Origin: Celerinatantimonas yamalensis
GTDB taxonomy: Bacteria > Pseudomonadota > Gammaproteobacteria > Enterobacterales > Celerinatantimonadaceae
Length of the DNA: 64,000 nt
Assembly: GCF_046054155.1 (NCBI RefSeq)
Contig: NZ_JBEQCT010000005.1
Location: 1 to 64,000, forward strand
Reading direction: 5' to 3'
Positions 53,611 through 62,985 of this stretch are shown one piece after another. Position numbers and translations under genes: made by a program. Each line of letters begins with the position of its first letter. Positions within the stretch are counted from its first letter, which is position 1. The notes below the pieces were generated by a model that made no database searches, was not told the DNA's origin, and saw only the letters and a list, made by a program, of their open reading frames with translations.

Positions 53611-55497
53611 CACCTAAGCTGCCTGTGCGGCAGTGAACCGACCGCTAACTGGACTCAGCCTCTAAACGGTTTTCTAAGCCGCGTGCTCGGCGGCAAACAG
53701 GATTAATTATGAAAAGCGAAGATTACAATATTTCTACCGCGTGCTCGGCGGCAAACAATGCAGCAGCTAGATGAGTGTCAAAGAATTGTTTCTAAGCCGC
53801 GTGCTCGGCGGCAAACTATAAAAAATACAGTAAGTTATATATTAATAATTTCTAAGCCGCGTGCTCGGCGGCAAACATCTTGCGTGATGTCGGCCTCGAT
53901 GTGCTTGATTTCTAAGCCGCGTGCTCGGCGGCAAACTCTGGTGTGCAGAGATGCCAGAGAACGAGCAATTTCTAAGCCGCGTGCTCGGCGGCAAACCCAT
54001 CAATGCCTTCGTCTGTCTGTGCAATCTTTTTCTAAGCCGCGTGCTCGGCGGCAAACAATTACTATCATTAGTTGAATTTATTACTTGTTTTCTAAGCCGC
54101 GTGCTCGGCGGCAAACAGCAACCATCGGGGGTATGAGCATATCATTATTTTCTAAGCCGCGTGCTCGGCGGCAAACTCCACCCGTCTGATGGGTCTAATG
54201 CAGCCAATTTTCTAAGCCGCGTGCTCGGCGGCAAACGCGTATGTTTAACAAATTTGGCGAACTCCCAATTTCTAAGCCGCGTGCTCGGCGGCAAACGAAG
54301 TGCGTTAATCGTACTACTGGTAGGATTTTTTCTAAGCCGCGTGCTCGGCGGCAAACAAATCCAGAAAAATTTATTCATGACCTAGATTTTTCTAAGCCGC
54401 GTGCTCGGCGGCAAACATAAGCCAGCTATCGACGGCCCCCTCTACACTTTTCTAAGCCGCGTGCTCGGCGGCAAACTAGGAAAGAACATCAAGAACAATT
54501 TAGATATTTTTCTAAGCCGCGTGCTCGGCGGCAAACGAGTTTGATTCTTTTGATATAAGTCACTATTGTTTCTAAGCCGCGTGCTCGGCGGCAAACTTGA
54601 TATCGGTGTGTTATCCCTCTGCCCGCGATTTCTAAGCCGCGTGCTCGGCGGCAAACGCGTAGTGAATGCGCGCCTCCTTATCTTTGGTTTTCTAAGCCGC
54701 GTGCTCGGCGGCAAACGATATTTACTCAAATAATTTTTAGCATATTCTTTTCTAAGCCGCGTGCTCGGCGGCAAACGATTAGTCATTAATGCTGTGGCAT
54801 GTGAAAAATTTCTAAGCCGCGTGCTCGGCGGCAAACGTTTTCGCTAATCACTCGCTGGAAAACAAACATTTCTAAGCCGCGTGCTCGGCGGCAAACGTTC
54901 GGTTCGAGGAGTGATTAATTCATCGTCGTTTCTAAGCCGCGTGCTCGGCGGCAAACTAGATTTAGTATTTTCTATTGCCGCATAGGCATTTCTAAGCCGC
55001 GTGCTCGGCGGCAAACAGTGTCAGCGCAAAATCGCAATCGTTACTACTTTTCTAAGCCGCGTGCTCGGCGGCAAACAATGTTGATTGCATGGTATCAAAG
55101 GCAATTGTTTTCTAAGCCGCGTGCTCGGCGGCAAACTTATAACATGACTCTAATTGAATTTAACATATTTTCTAAGCCGCGTGCTCGGCGGCAAACGTGG
55201 GCGCTCTGTTGGGCGGTGGTGCTGTGTGTTTCTAAGCCGCGTGCTCGGCGGCAAACTAATATATGCTGTGGTGTCGTTTTCTACGTCGTTTCTAAGCCGC
55301 GTGCTCGGCGGCAAACAATGTCCATTTTAATCGTCCTAAACAACAAATTTTCTAAGCCGCGTGCTCGGCGGCAAACACGAGCCAACTCCAGAAGCAGTTG
55401 AGCGTAATTTTCTAAGCCGCGTGCTCGGCGGCAAACTTGTCAATCCTTTAACTGCATCAACCCCGACTGTTTCTAAGCCGCGTGCTCGGCGGCAAAC
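53611..55497 (-). CRISPR. Type I-F CRISPR array, 32 repeats and 31 spacers
   Basis: In transcript orientation (leftwards) the 28-base repeat begins GTTTGCCGCC and ends GGCTTAGAAA, with an inner GCCGC/GCGGC hairpin for Cas6f. Repeats start at 53611, 53671, 53731, then every 60 bases from 53789 to 55409, and at 55470. Spacers are 32 bases except the one next to the leader (55437-55469), which is 33. The repeat at 53731-53756 lacks two bases. The repeat at 53611-53638 is different: 25 of its 28 bases equal the canonical I-F repeat of other bacteria. It lies exactly one spacer length from its neighbour, so it is the true terminal repeat. Open frames full of SKPRARRQT or LPPSTRLR are repeat artefacts. 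Confidence 0.98.
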
Positions 55498-55627
55498 TAT
55501 AGTGTATTAGCAAAAAAATAAGTTACAACATGTAGTTAGGTAAAAATAAGAATTTTTACCAATGTTTTTTCTGTGTATTGTAACTTACTGTTTTTAAAAG
55601 ATATTTTTAAAGAGCTAATTTTATTGG
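55498..55627 (-). promoter_or_regulatory. CRISPR leader with nested inverted repeats
   Basis: An A+T-rich 130-base stretch between the cas6f stop and the first repeat, the expected leader position. It holds an outer dyad TAAGTTACAA (55519-55528) / TTGTAACTTA (55579-55588) and, inside it, GGTAAAAAT / ATTTTTACC (55539-55560) with a 4-base loop. The array promoter and adaptation signals should be here. I see no convincing IHF consensus. Confidence 0.75.
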
Positions 55628-56227
55628 TTAAAACTTAGGTAAAACACCTTCTGCACTGAGTCCGTAGGTGTTGAACATGACGCTGTTGTTCGACGGTACG
55701 GCCTCTTTTCGAATGATGCTCATACAAAACTCATTATCGCTGTGTAGGCTTTTCATTCGAATAAAGGGTAACGCTTTGTCTTCTTTCGGCATTTTATAGC
55801 CATCGAAGTATTGAAGCGCTTGCTCCAACGTTGCGTTATGGCGCTGCATACGGCGTTTAACGTGCTTGTCAGGCGATCCGGATTTACGGCGACGATTAAA
55901 CGACTCATAACCTATGACGTTACTCGGAACGTCGGCGATGCTTTTCATGTGAACATAGTCTTCAAGCCGATTTAACCATTTGCCAAGATTCAAACGCTCT
56001 AGGTCATTTTTATCGTTGGCAAACAATCTAAGCTTGTTGCCAACAAACCCCGTCTTTTCATGTTCTCTTGGTTGGTATTTGGGGAAGCTCACCGCTACGG
56101 GCACTTGCTTTTTGTCGTCTTGAATTTCGACGAGGGCAAGGTGCACTTGCATCATGAGCTTGGACCACAAAAAGTGAACGCCAATGTCGTCACTGGGTAG
56201 CAAGGTTATGTCGATGTAGTGTTTCAT
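55628..56227 (-). CDS. cas6f: Type I-F pre-crRNA endonuclease Cas6f (Csy4)
   Basis: Cuts the repeat RNA at the base of its hairpin and stays bound to the crRNA 3' end in the Csy complex. The 199-aa protein starts at MKHYIDITLLP (56227), preceded by AAGGAG. The longer frame lacks a ribosome-binding site. The catalytic histidine falls at residue 29 (KLMMQVHLALV), the same number as in Pseudomonas Csy4. An arginine/lysine-rich helix (RRRKSGSPDKHVKRRMQRH) for groove binding and the C-terminal signature YGLSAEGVLPKF are present. Last gene of the cas operon. Confidence 0.96.
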   Translation of the reverse strand: MKHYIDITLLPSDDIGVHFLWSKLMMQVHLALVEIQDDKKQVPVAVSFPKYQPREHEKTGFVGNKLRLFANDKNDLERLNLGKWLNRLEDYVHMKSIADVPSNVIGYESFNRRRKSGSPDKHVKRRMQRHNATLEQALQYFDGYKMPKEDKALPFIRMKSLHSDNEFCMSIIRKEAVPSNNSVMFNTYGLSAEGVLPKF

Positions 56228-56237
56228 AACTTGCTCC

Positions 56238-57266
56238 TTATTTATCGCTCTCTCCAAAGACACCGCCACGAACCAATGTCGCCATGACATAGTGCTCATC
56301 TTCTGCTCGGTTTAATGTTTCACCGCGAGCCCATCCATCAAAGAAGGTATAAAAATCTTGCTTGTCTTTTGGTGTACGGAAGGCTTTACCAAGGTTGGTA
56401 ACGGCGCCATAAGGTTCAACGGCGATAGGGCCAACGGACAATTCTGGATCCGCATAGTCAGAATACCAAGTGTCGATGGTGCGCAAAGCATTGCCCAGTT
56501 TTTGAGAGTGCATTGCCGCTACCTCATTAACATGGTAGAGAATTTTACTCTTTTGACCTTTGCCTTTGTCTAATACTAGCTCTTCGCTTGGGTAAACCTC
56601 TTGAGCGCGGCCCATCAGTGCAAAGCAGCTGATTTCAAGCAAGATAAAGTCGTCTTCACTCGCTAACGCTTGGGCGATAATGTTGGCAAGCTGATCGATG
56701 TTGGCATCTTGGGTGTCAAAGTGGCGAGTGCTGATTTGAGTGGCATCAAATGTCCATGACTCATTGATGGTGCTATTTTTCGCGATGACATTCACTTCAA
56801 TTTTTTCAGCGCCAACACGGTTACGCCATAAGAAACGAGCATTGGCAATATTGGTTGCGTAGCGAAGCGCCAATTCGGTGAACCCATGTTTTTCTATATA
56901 GGCATTGGCCGCTTCGCTATAACTTTTCTTAAAATTCGCATTGTTACAAGCTGATGGTTTGGCAATGCCACCCAACACTTTAACAGTAAATTGTAGGTTC
57001 AATGTGTCTTGGTCTAGATCCAATGAACAGGCATCCACTCGTTGTAGATTGGCTTTTTCCACTTCGGCATTGAGCTTGGCAGGGTCATTTTTAACCGCTG
57101 CCTTTAATCGATTTGAAATAGTGCCTCGTACCGATTTTTCCTTTAATGCTAACGGCGAGATTTGACTGCGATCAGCCCAGGTTGCGCCATACATATAGCC
57201 ATCGCTTAGCACTAGTTTTTTCTCAAATGCCAATACGGAAGCCGTGTTGTTGTCATTTTTAGCCAT
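56238..57266 (-). CDS. csy3: Type I-F backbone protein Cas7f (Csy3)
   Basis: Six copies form the helical backbone of the I-F interference complex along the crRNA spacer. The 342-aa product begins VLAFEKKLVLSDGYMYGATW and has the family block ATNIANARFLWRNRVGAEK near residue 138 and LRTIDTWYSDY near 280. AAGGAT precedes the ATG. It lies 10 bases upstream of cas6f. Confidence 0.95.
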   Translation of the reverse strand: MAKNDNNTASVLAFEKKLVLSDGYMYGATWADRSQISPLALKEKSVRGTISNRLKAAVKNDPAKLNAEVEKANLQRVDACSLDLDQDTLNLQFTVKVLGGIAKPSACNNANFKKSYSEAANAYIEKHGFTELALRYATNIANARFLWRNRVGAEKIEVNVIAKNSTINESWTFDATQISTRHFDTQDANIDQLANIIAQALASEDDFILLEISCFALMGRAQEVYPSEELVLDKGKGQKSKILYHVNEVAAMHSQKLGNALRTIDTWYSDYADPELSVGPIAVEPYGAVTNLGKAFRTPKDKQDFYTFFDGWARGETLNRAEDEHYVMATLVRGGVFGESDK

Positions 57267-57298
57267 GATAAATATCCTTTTTTTAGTGGTTCGGTTAA

Positions 57299-58279
57299 TT
57301 AAAATTCTGAATCGTCGTCTTCATCGGCAACCAATGCTACCGATGATAAATGCGCATGAGACGTTTGATAACAAAGGTAGGCATCGCCCTCTGTGTGGTA
57401 ACGCCATAACATGTCTTCTATTCTTTTCAGTCGATGGGGCATTTTAAACTCCCCTAAGGTGACCATGCTTTCCGCGAAACGGTGTGGCACGTCTGGGTCG
57501 CGCTGATTTTTTGCTTCGCCTAGCTCGCTAATGGCATGAAAGCCTGTCGCGATGGGAACAAGCCACCCTGCCGGTTTGTCATTGACCAGTTTGCGATGTC
57601 TACGCCATTCGATGGTTTCTTTGTTTTCCTCGTCTATTAGACGATCACAAGAGTGGTGTATCGCTAAATAATCAATAAGCGCTTCGATGGCATCTACCCC
57701 ATTTCTCATGGCGTCTACCATGAGTTCTCGTCGCTCAATCAAGACATACCCTGGCATCAAGGCGCGTTTTACTTTGTTCATGTCTTCATCATTGCCTTCT
57801 TCACACACAAGGCAAAATGGTTTCTTAAAGCCTTGTATGTCGCCACCCGCTATTTTCATGTGGGCGTTGAGCAACTGGGTGACGGCGGCAAGAAAGTCTT
57901 CTTGTTCGTCAATGGTGATCTTATCGAATTGAATGACCAAGCTGACATCAAGGTGGCAACGAGCCTCTTCGATGAAAGACGATCTCGCGCCTGTTTTATC
58001 CAGCGGGTTGCCCGTGCCAATAATGGAGTGGACGAAGTCATTTTCACCTTTGTGGGTTTGCAGATTAAGTTCATGGCAGACAACGCCTGTCGAGATAAAA
58101 TCGACGGGCATGCTTTTCCCATTAAACTGCCTTCCATTAAGTTGTCGTTGCAGTGCGTGAACGGCCCCAAGCCATGCTGTCATAGCGGGAAAGCCGATGG
58201 TAAATGGGCTGGATAACGCATTGGCATTGTGTACGCGCAAGTGCGGGATCATTAATAGCTTCTTGATTTCTCCACTCAT
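57299..58279 (-). CDS. csy2: Type I-F Cas5f (Csy2)
   Basis: Binds the 5' handle of the crRNA together with Csy1. The 326-aa protein opens LLMIPHLRVHNANALSSPFT and continues with GFPAMTAWLGAVHALQR, both characteristic of Csy2. GYVLIERRELM lies near residue 195. Its start overlaps the csy1 stop by four bases. Confidence 0.93.
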   Translation of the reverse strand: MSGEIKKLLMIPHLRVHNANALSSPFTIGFPAMTAWLGAVHALQRQLNGRQFNGKSMPVDFISTGVVCHELNLQTHKGENDFVHSIIGTGNPLDKTGARSSFIEEARCHLDVSLVIQFDKITIDEQEDFLAAVTQLLNAHMKIAGGDIQGFKKPFCLVCEEGNDEDMNKVKRALMPGYVLIERRELMVDAMRNGVDAIEALIDYLAIHHSCDRLIDEENKETIEWRRHRKLVNDKPAGWLVPIATGFHAISELGEAKNQRDPDVPHRFAESMVTLGEFKMPHRLKRIEDMLWRYHTEGDAYLCYQTSHAHLSSVALVADEDDDSEF

Positions 58280-59571
58280 CGCAGTGCCTCCTTGTTATTT
58301 GCGGCTACTTTTTCCATCTGGCGATACTCAGCGTTACCTAATTTGATGGCTTTTTTACCAAGCATTTTTTCGTAGCCATAGAATAAGTAAGTGGTAATCG
58401 ATGCGACGATTTCATCTAGCCAATCGTCTGTGGTTTCTCTTAGCATTTTTGTTTGCTCGCATAGCCAAGTGGTTTGCGTTTTGCTTAGCTGGCTTGCTGT
58501 TTCTATGTATTGCTCGCTTGATATCGCTCGCACTTGCCACATCTTTTCGATGAGATGATCAATAATCTGTTGATACAGCTCGTCTCGATCAGCCCGAACA
58601 TGCATGTTGTTCTCATTATGCTTATAGAGCGTATGCAGCCGATAAAATTGCTCTTTGCACTGGAAGTAATTCACACTTTGTTGGAAAAAATCGACGGTAG
58701 GAAAATGCGTATGACGATTTTTTAAAGCAGGAGGCACACTCATTAATAGATGCGCTTTACCGCCATTTTGATTATTCAAAACGCTGATATTTTGCGGCTT
58801 GGTACCGCCATAGCCGATGGTAGTGAGATCGTATATTTCACGAAAACTGTCGTGATATTCGTCTGCTTTTTTCTTTTCTCGGGCAAGCTTGATCTCCTCG
58901 CCAAAGCGCATGGTATCGAGGCGCTGACGCAGCTCAAAAACGATGCCGGATGCAGTTAATAACGACAGCTGGTGATATTCGGTTTCGCCTTGCTGCTTGA
59001 ATACAGGAAAATACACTTGTTTGATTTTGGAACTGGTGATCACTTCATCATCGGCTGCTGACATGGCTAAAAAGCCTTGTTTTAATGCCTGATAACTGAG
59101 GTCTTCATCGGCATTTGGCAAGGTGAGCAAGACTTGCGCTAATGCTGAGTCTTGCTCCAAATGTTGCAGCACGCTTTGTCCATCGTCGGTGATGAGCGTT
59201 AGAAACTTGTATACATCAAGAGCGGCAGCATTACCAAGGGCATCCGCCGCTACGGCGACATTGCCTGTTCGTAAAAAACCATCATTACTCTTTTTCCCAT
59301 AAAATATTACTGGGTTCACAAATGTATAATTTTTCTTATTCTTATCTCCTATTCCTGTACTCGGGTGGCTGAACTTACTAGGGTGTGTCGAGATAGACAT
59401 TTGCCCGGCTCTTTTGGCCGCATTCGGCAGCCAGTTTTTTAGTGCAAACACACTCTCGCATTCTTGCTCTTTTTCTTTGACTTCCAGTTCTGACATGGAT
59501 GTGCTCAGGTTTTTCTTTAGCCAAGCGGCTTTTCTTTCTTCAAAGAAAGCGTCTATCGCTGAATCCTGCAT
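58276..59571 (-). CDS. csy1: Type I-F large subunit Cas8f (Csy1)
   Basis: Recognises the PAM (CC in studied I-F systems) and the crRNA 5' end. The 431-aa product has IDAFFEERKAAWLKK at the start, STHPSKFSHPSTG near residue 85, TVAADALGNAAALDVYKFL-like VAVADALGNAAALDVYKFL near 105, and the Asn-rich TIGYGGTKPQNISVLNNQNGG near 250. Length and order are normal for I-F. It follows cas3 by 12 bases. Confidence 0.93.
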   Translation of the reverse strand: MQDSAIDAFFEERKAAWLKKNLSTSMSELEVKEKEQECESVFALKNWLPNAAKRAGQMSISTHPSKFSHPSTGIGDKNKKNYTFVNPVIFYGKKSNDGFLRTGNVAVAADALGNAAALDVYKFLTLITDDGQSVLQHLEQDSALAQVLLTLPNADEDLSYQALKQGFLAMSAADDEVITSSKIKQVYFPVFKQQGETEYHQLSLLTASGIVFELRQRLDTMRFGEEIKLAREKKKADEYHDSFREIYDLTTIGYGGTKPQNISVLNNQNGGKAHLLMSVPPALKNRHTHFPTVDFFQQSVNYFQCKEQFYRLHTLYKHNENNMHVRADRDELYQQIIDHLIEKMWQVRAISSEQYIETASQLSKTQTTWLCEQTKMLRETTDDWLDEIVASITTYLFYGYEKMLGKKAIKLGNAEYRQMEKVAANNKEALR

Positions 59572-59583
59572 ATTCTCCCTCCA

Positions 59584-62500
59584 TTAAATTTTGACCAATC
59601 CCAATTGGTCGTTGTAGGCATAATGTTTCTTTTCGTCATGAGGAAAGTTCAGCTCTCCATAACGCATTGAAGCAATTCTTTGGCTTAACTCTTTTTCTGC
59701 CGCTAACTCAGCACAACTTTGATCAAAATCACGTGTTAACCAAAGCCTTGCCATGGAGGAATCGTCTAACGATTCTCGCCGAATATTGAGTACGGCTTCT
59801 CGATTAATCGCATAGCCTTCTTCGTCTTTCTCACAGAAGAAGCTCGCTTGGTGCGGTTCACTAAATACCAGATAAGCATTTAAGCTGGCTTGGCTTTGAC
59901 GAAATGGCGTCAGCACTTGCGGCAAGGCGGTCAAAAACCAATGATGATTCAACCAACCCTGTAAAGTATGAGGGCCTGTCTGCGCATCATTGCCTGTGCT
60001 CTTATAGTTTGCCAACCATCGCCAAGTAGTAATGTGTTCGAGTTCCGACAAGCTATCGGTTTCTATTAAGCCACGCATGTATTTGGCGGTTAGGTGGTCT
60101 GGCTGCTGAATCCTTGGTATCGCATCCAGACGTTTGGCGATTTGCGCCACATCAAGCAGATCATCAAGGTTATGATGTTTAAGGGTGATGTTGTCTTCAA
60201 AGCCTGGGCGGTTAAATACCTTTTGGCCTTCTTGTTGAGCGTCGCGAATGCCCTTCCAGTTGTATTGCATTAGAGCAACGTTAGCTTGTTCCACTTCGCC
60301 TTCTCGGTGACGCTTTACACGCCCTGCCAGCTGAATAATGGCGCGATAGGAAGAAGGCTCAATCACCGCCCAATCGAAATCATGGTCTCGGCCCACTTCT
60401 TCGACTGGCGTGGCGACTAGAATAAAGAGCACATTGTTCACTTCTGGTTGGTTTTGCTGTACGTGCTTTAAGTGCTTTCTAATGGTCGGATTTTTTAAAG
60501 CATCCGGTAATTCGCCCGGTTTTTCTTTGCGCTTGAGTACTTCGTCCAAATGACGCTCTTGCTCAGAACGCAGCAACATCACTTGTTGGCTGTGATACGC
60601 CATAACACGCACGTCGGTATTAGTAGGCAATGCTTTGGCGAGTAGATATTTGGTCAGAGCAACGCAAGGCGAGATGTTCGCCACACGCACCACACCAAAA
60701 GACACTTTTAACTGGGTTTCTGGGTCTTTAAAATAATGGCCTTTATGCTTTAGCCATGCTTGTTGAAAAATACTATCAAAGTAGGCCGTTTGCTTGTTCT
60801 CAACCACTTCTGCATCTTGCTGCCTTTGCGTTTTATATTGCTCAATAATGGCTTGGCAAGAGGCTATATCCGCTTTGCGTTTTGCTGGTTGTTTGGTTAA
60901 CTTTTCTACCCGTTTTTTAATGAAACCTGCGTGATGTTCTCGATATAGAGGAATGGCGTCTTCAAGCTTTTCTGCGCCATGGCTGGACACCTCGGTCGCA
61001 AATTCATCGATCCAAGCGCAGCCGATCACGGGGCTGGCGTCACGCGTTTTGCAATATAAACGCCACCCATCGCGATAGGCTTTAAAGTAGCCTTCTGCCA
61101 TATGTGGTGGAATCGTGGCGGAAGAGATCATGACCTTTCGGCCTAACATGCCCGCTAAGTGGATCAATCGACCAATAGCAATTAAATCGTCTCCCGTGAA
61201 ATCATCAATTTCATCGATCACGAGATCGGAAGACATAAGCCGTAAGGTCGGCAATATGTAACGCCCGCCCCGTTTGGTTTCCGTCGCCGACATGAGATGA
61301 TCGATCGTACAAGCAAGCACGGGCGCATAAAGAAACTGTTTGTCTCGTTGCTTGGTCAACACGGTCGTTAATGTGTGCTCAGGAATGGCACAATCAAAGT
61401 CTATGTCTTCGTTTAACAGCGACTCTTGTGACTCTGATCCGCGGCTCTCATGGGTTTCTTGATCTTGGTTCTTGAGCGCATGGTTTCTCTGGTCTAATTC
61501 CATAACCGCTTGAGAACCGATCAGCACGGCCAGTTCGCTGTTGTCTAAGCCCACGCGCTCTCGATACTCTCGGCCTGTTTGTATCGTTAAGGTACGCAGC
61601 CCTAACGCCAAGACAAAACGTAAGCTTTTCTGATCCAGAGATAAGGCTCTCATGACCTTAGCGTTGGCAAAGGTTTTACCACAGCCTGTGCTGGCCATAT
61701 TGACGGCAAAAAAGCCTTGTTTGAGCTTATTGGACTCAATGCTTCGGTAGTATTCGGTTATTTTGTTAACGGCCTTATCTTGCCACTGGAATCCTTTGGG
61801 GCTGGGTTTTCGTAACGCCTGAATATCTTCCGCAAGAGGCGGCTCTTTTTCAAAGGCGGGGAGCAAGTGGGCGATTTTGGCCGCGTGGCTTGCCACGCCA
61901 ACAAGATGTTCATCCAATTTTTGCTTGAAGGTTTGAGTAGTTTTGTCTGTATTGGCAAACAACCCTGTGGTGTCTTTCCAGCCTTTGGCGGCGTCTTGTG
62001 AAGAGTAGTAATGATCGCCCAACATTAAACACAAACGAGCATGGCTCAATACCAAGCGATAGCTGCCATTTTCGATACTTTGAAGCGCATAGGTTTTATT
62101 TTCGATGAGATGTTTGGACCATCGCTTTATGTTTTTCAACCATTGATTAGAGTGACTTAACAGTCCATTCGGAAAGCTAAAACATCCTTTTAAGCGCTTT
62201 TGATATTCCGCTTCGTCTTGGCGGTTTTCGTAGCCCCATTGTTGGGAAATACGTTGCAGCATGGTGTGCATGGTGTCCGCTTGCTCAGCCTTGTAAATAC
62301 CAGATTGATCTTTCGATAAAAAGGGCAAGCGATGGTGAGAGACAATTAACCACGCAACCAGTTGAGCAATCGGCGGCAGGTCCGCCATGGGCGTTAATAC
62401 TGAGTGTTGAATCAGTGTCTTTAGTTGTGCTTCGTCAATATTGCCTTGATGAAGCTTTTCTAACCATTCGTCATCCGTCGCGCTATTAGTCGTTTGGACA

Positions 62501-62985
62501 AAAGCACGCAGCAATAAGAGCGAGATCCATTCGTGTCGAATCGGGTCACCTTTGTACTTATTTTTGCTCTTTGGCGATAGCTTTTCCTGAAACAGCTTAG
62601 TCGCCTTCCCCCAGTCGTGTAAAAGCGCCGCAACACTGGTTAGGGCTTTAATCAATGACAAATAATGCCAATCGTTTTCTATTTCGCTTTTTAATAAATT
62701 TCTCCGAGTCGTATTCACCGGCACAATGCCCTGCTCGTTAAATTTCAATCGATTTCCCACTATCCATAACAACTCGCTTCTGGCACGGGTTCTTATCCAG
62801 TGACAACTCACAGCGGTGTTTTTGCTGGCGGTTTTACGCAGCATTTTTTTGACAGTGAGTAAGCCATCCTCAGTAATAAGAGTTTGCCATGTGTTATCAC
62901 CTATACGGTTAGCGAAGGCATCCAGTACGCGTCGTGTTTTTTTGAGCGAGTTTTTTTCGCATTGGGAAACAAAGGTCACCATCAT
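59584..62985 (-). CDS. cas3: Type I-F Cas2-Cas3 fusion nuclease-helicase
   Basis: A 1133-aa fusion that serves both adaptation and target destruction. Residues ~1-95 are the Cas2 domain (VTFVSQCEKNSLKKTRRVLD...). The HD nuclease follows with AALLHDWGKATKLFQ near residue 120. The superfamily-2 helicase has Walker A ASTGCGKTFANAKV near 430, the DEID box LVIDEIDDFTGDD near 592 and motif III ISSATIPPHM near 620. The C-terminal domain ends at the stop before csy1. Starts ATGATG, overlapping the cas1 stop by four bases. Complete, no disrupted motifs. Confidence 0.96.
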   Translation of the reverse strand: MMVTFVSQCEKNSLKKTRRVLDAFANRIGDNTWQTLITEDGLLTVKKMLRKTASKNTAVSCHWIRTRARSELLWIVGNRLKFNEQGIVPVNTTRRNLLKSEIENDWHYLSLIKALTSVAALLHDWGKATKLFQEKLSPKSKNKYKGDPIRHEWISLLLLRAFVQTTNSATDDEWLEKLHQGNIDEAQLKTLIQHSVLTPMADLPPIAQLVAWLIVSHHRLPFLSKDQSGIYKAEQADTMHTMLQRISQQWGYENRQDEAEYQKRLKGCFSFPNGLLSHSNQWLKNIKRWSKHLIENKTYALQSIENGSYRLVLSHARLCLMLGDHYYSSQDAAKGWKDTTGLFANTDKTTQTFKQKLDEHLVGVASHAAKIAHLLPAFEKEPPLAEDIQALRKPSPKGFQWQDKAVNKITEYYRSIESNKLKQGFFAVNMASTGCGKTFANAKVMRALSLDQKSLRFVLALGLRTLTIQTGREYRERVGLDNSELAVLIGSQAVMELDQRNHALKNQDQETHESRGSESQESLLNEDIDFDCAIPEHTLTTVLTKQRDKQFLYAPVLACTIDHLMSATETKRGGRYILPTLRLMSSDLVIDEIDDFTGDDLIAIGRLIHLAGMLGRKVMISSATIPPHMAEGYFKAYRDGWRLYCKTRDASPVIGCAWIDEFATEVSSHGAEKLEDAIPLYREHHAGFIKKRVEKLTKQPAKRKADIASCQAIIEQYKTQRQQDAEVVENKQTAYFDSIFQQAWLKHKGHYFKDPETQLKVSFGVVRVANISPCVALTKYLLAKALPTNTDVRVMAYHSQQVMLLRSEQERHLDEVLKRKEKPGELPDALKNPTIRKHLKHVQQNQPEVNNVLFILVATPVEEVGRDHDFDWAVIEPSSYRAIIQLAGRVKRHREGEVEQANVALMQYNWKGIRDAQQEGQKVFNRPGFEDNITLKHHNLDDLLDVAQIAKRLDAIPRIQQPDHLTAKYMRGLIETDSLSELEHITTWRWLANYKSTGNDAQTGPHTLQGWLNHHWFLTALPQVLTPFRQSQASLNAYLVFSEPHQASFFCEKDEEGYAINREAVLNIRRESLDDSSMARLWLTRDFDQSCAELAAEKELSQRIASMRYGELNFPHDEKKHYAYNDQLGLVKI

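Noticed and set aside
53758..55401. Several open frames of 70-130 codons on both strands with repeating SKPRARRQT, LPPSTRLR or FLSRVLGGK
   Set aside because: They are translations of the CRISPR repeat. The 60-base period keeps a frame open by chance. No ribosome-binding sites.
53639..55469. Spacers matching sequences within this window
   Set aside because: No match noticed by eye. A proper search against the window, the full genome and phage databases is needed before claiming targets or self-targeting.
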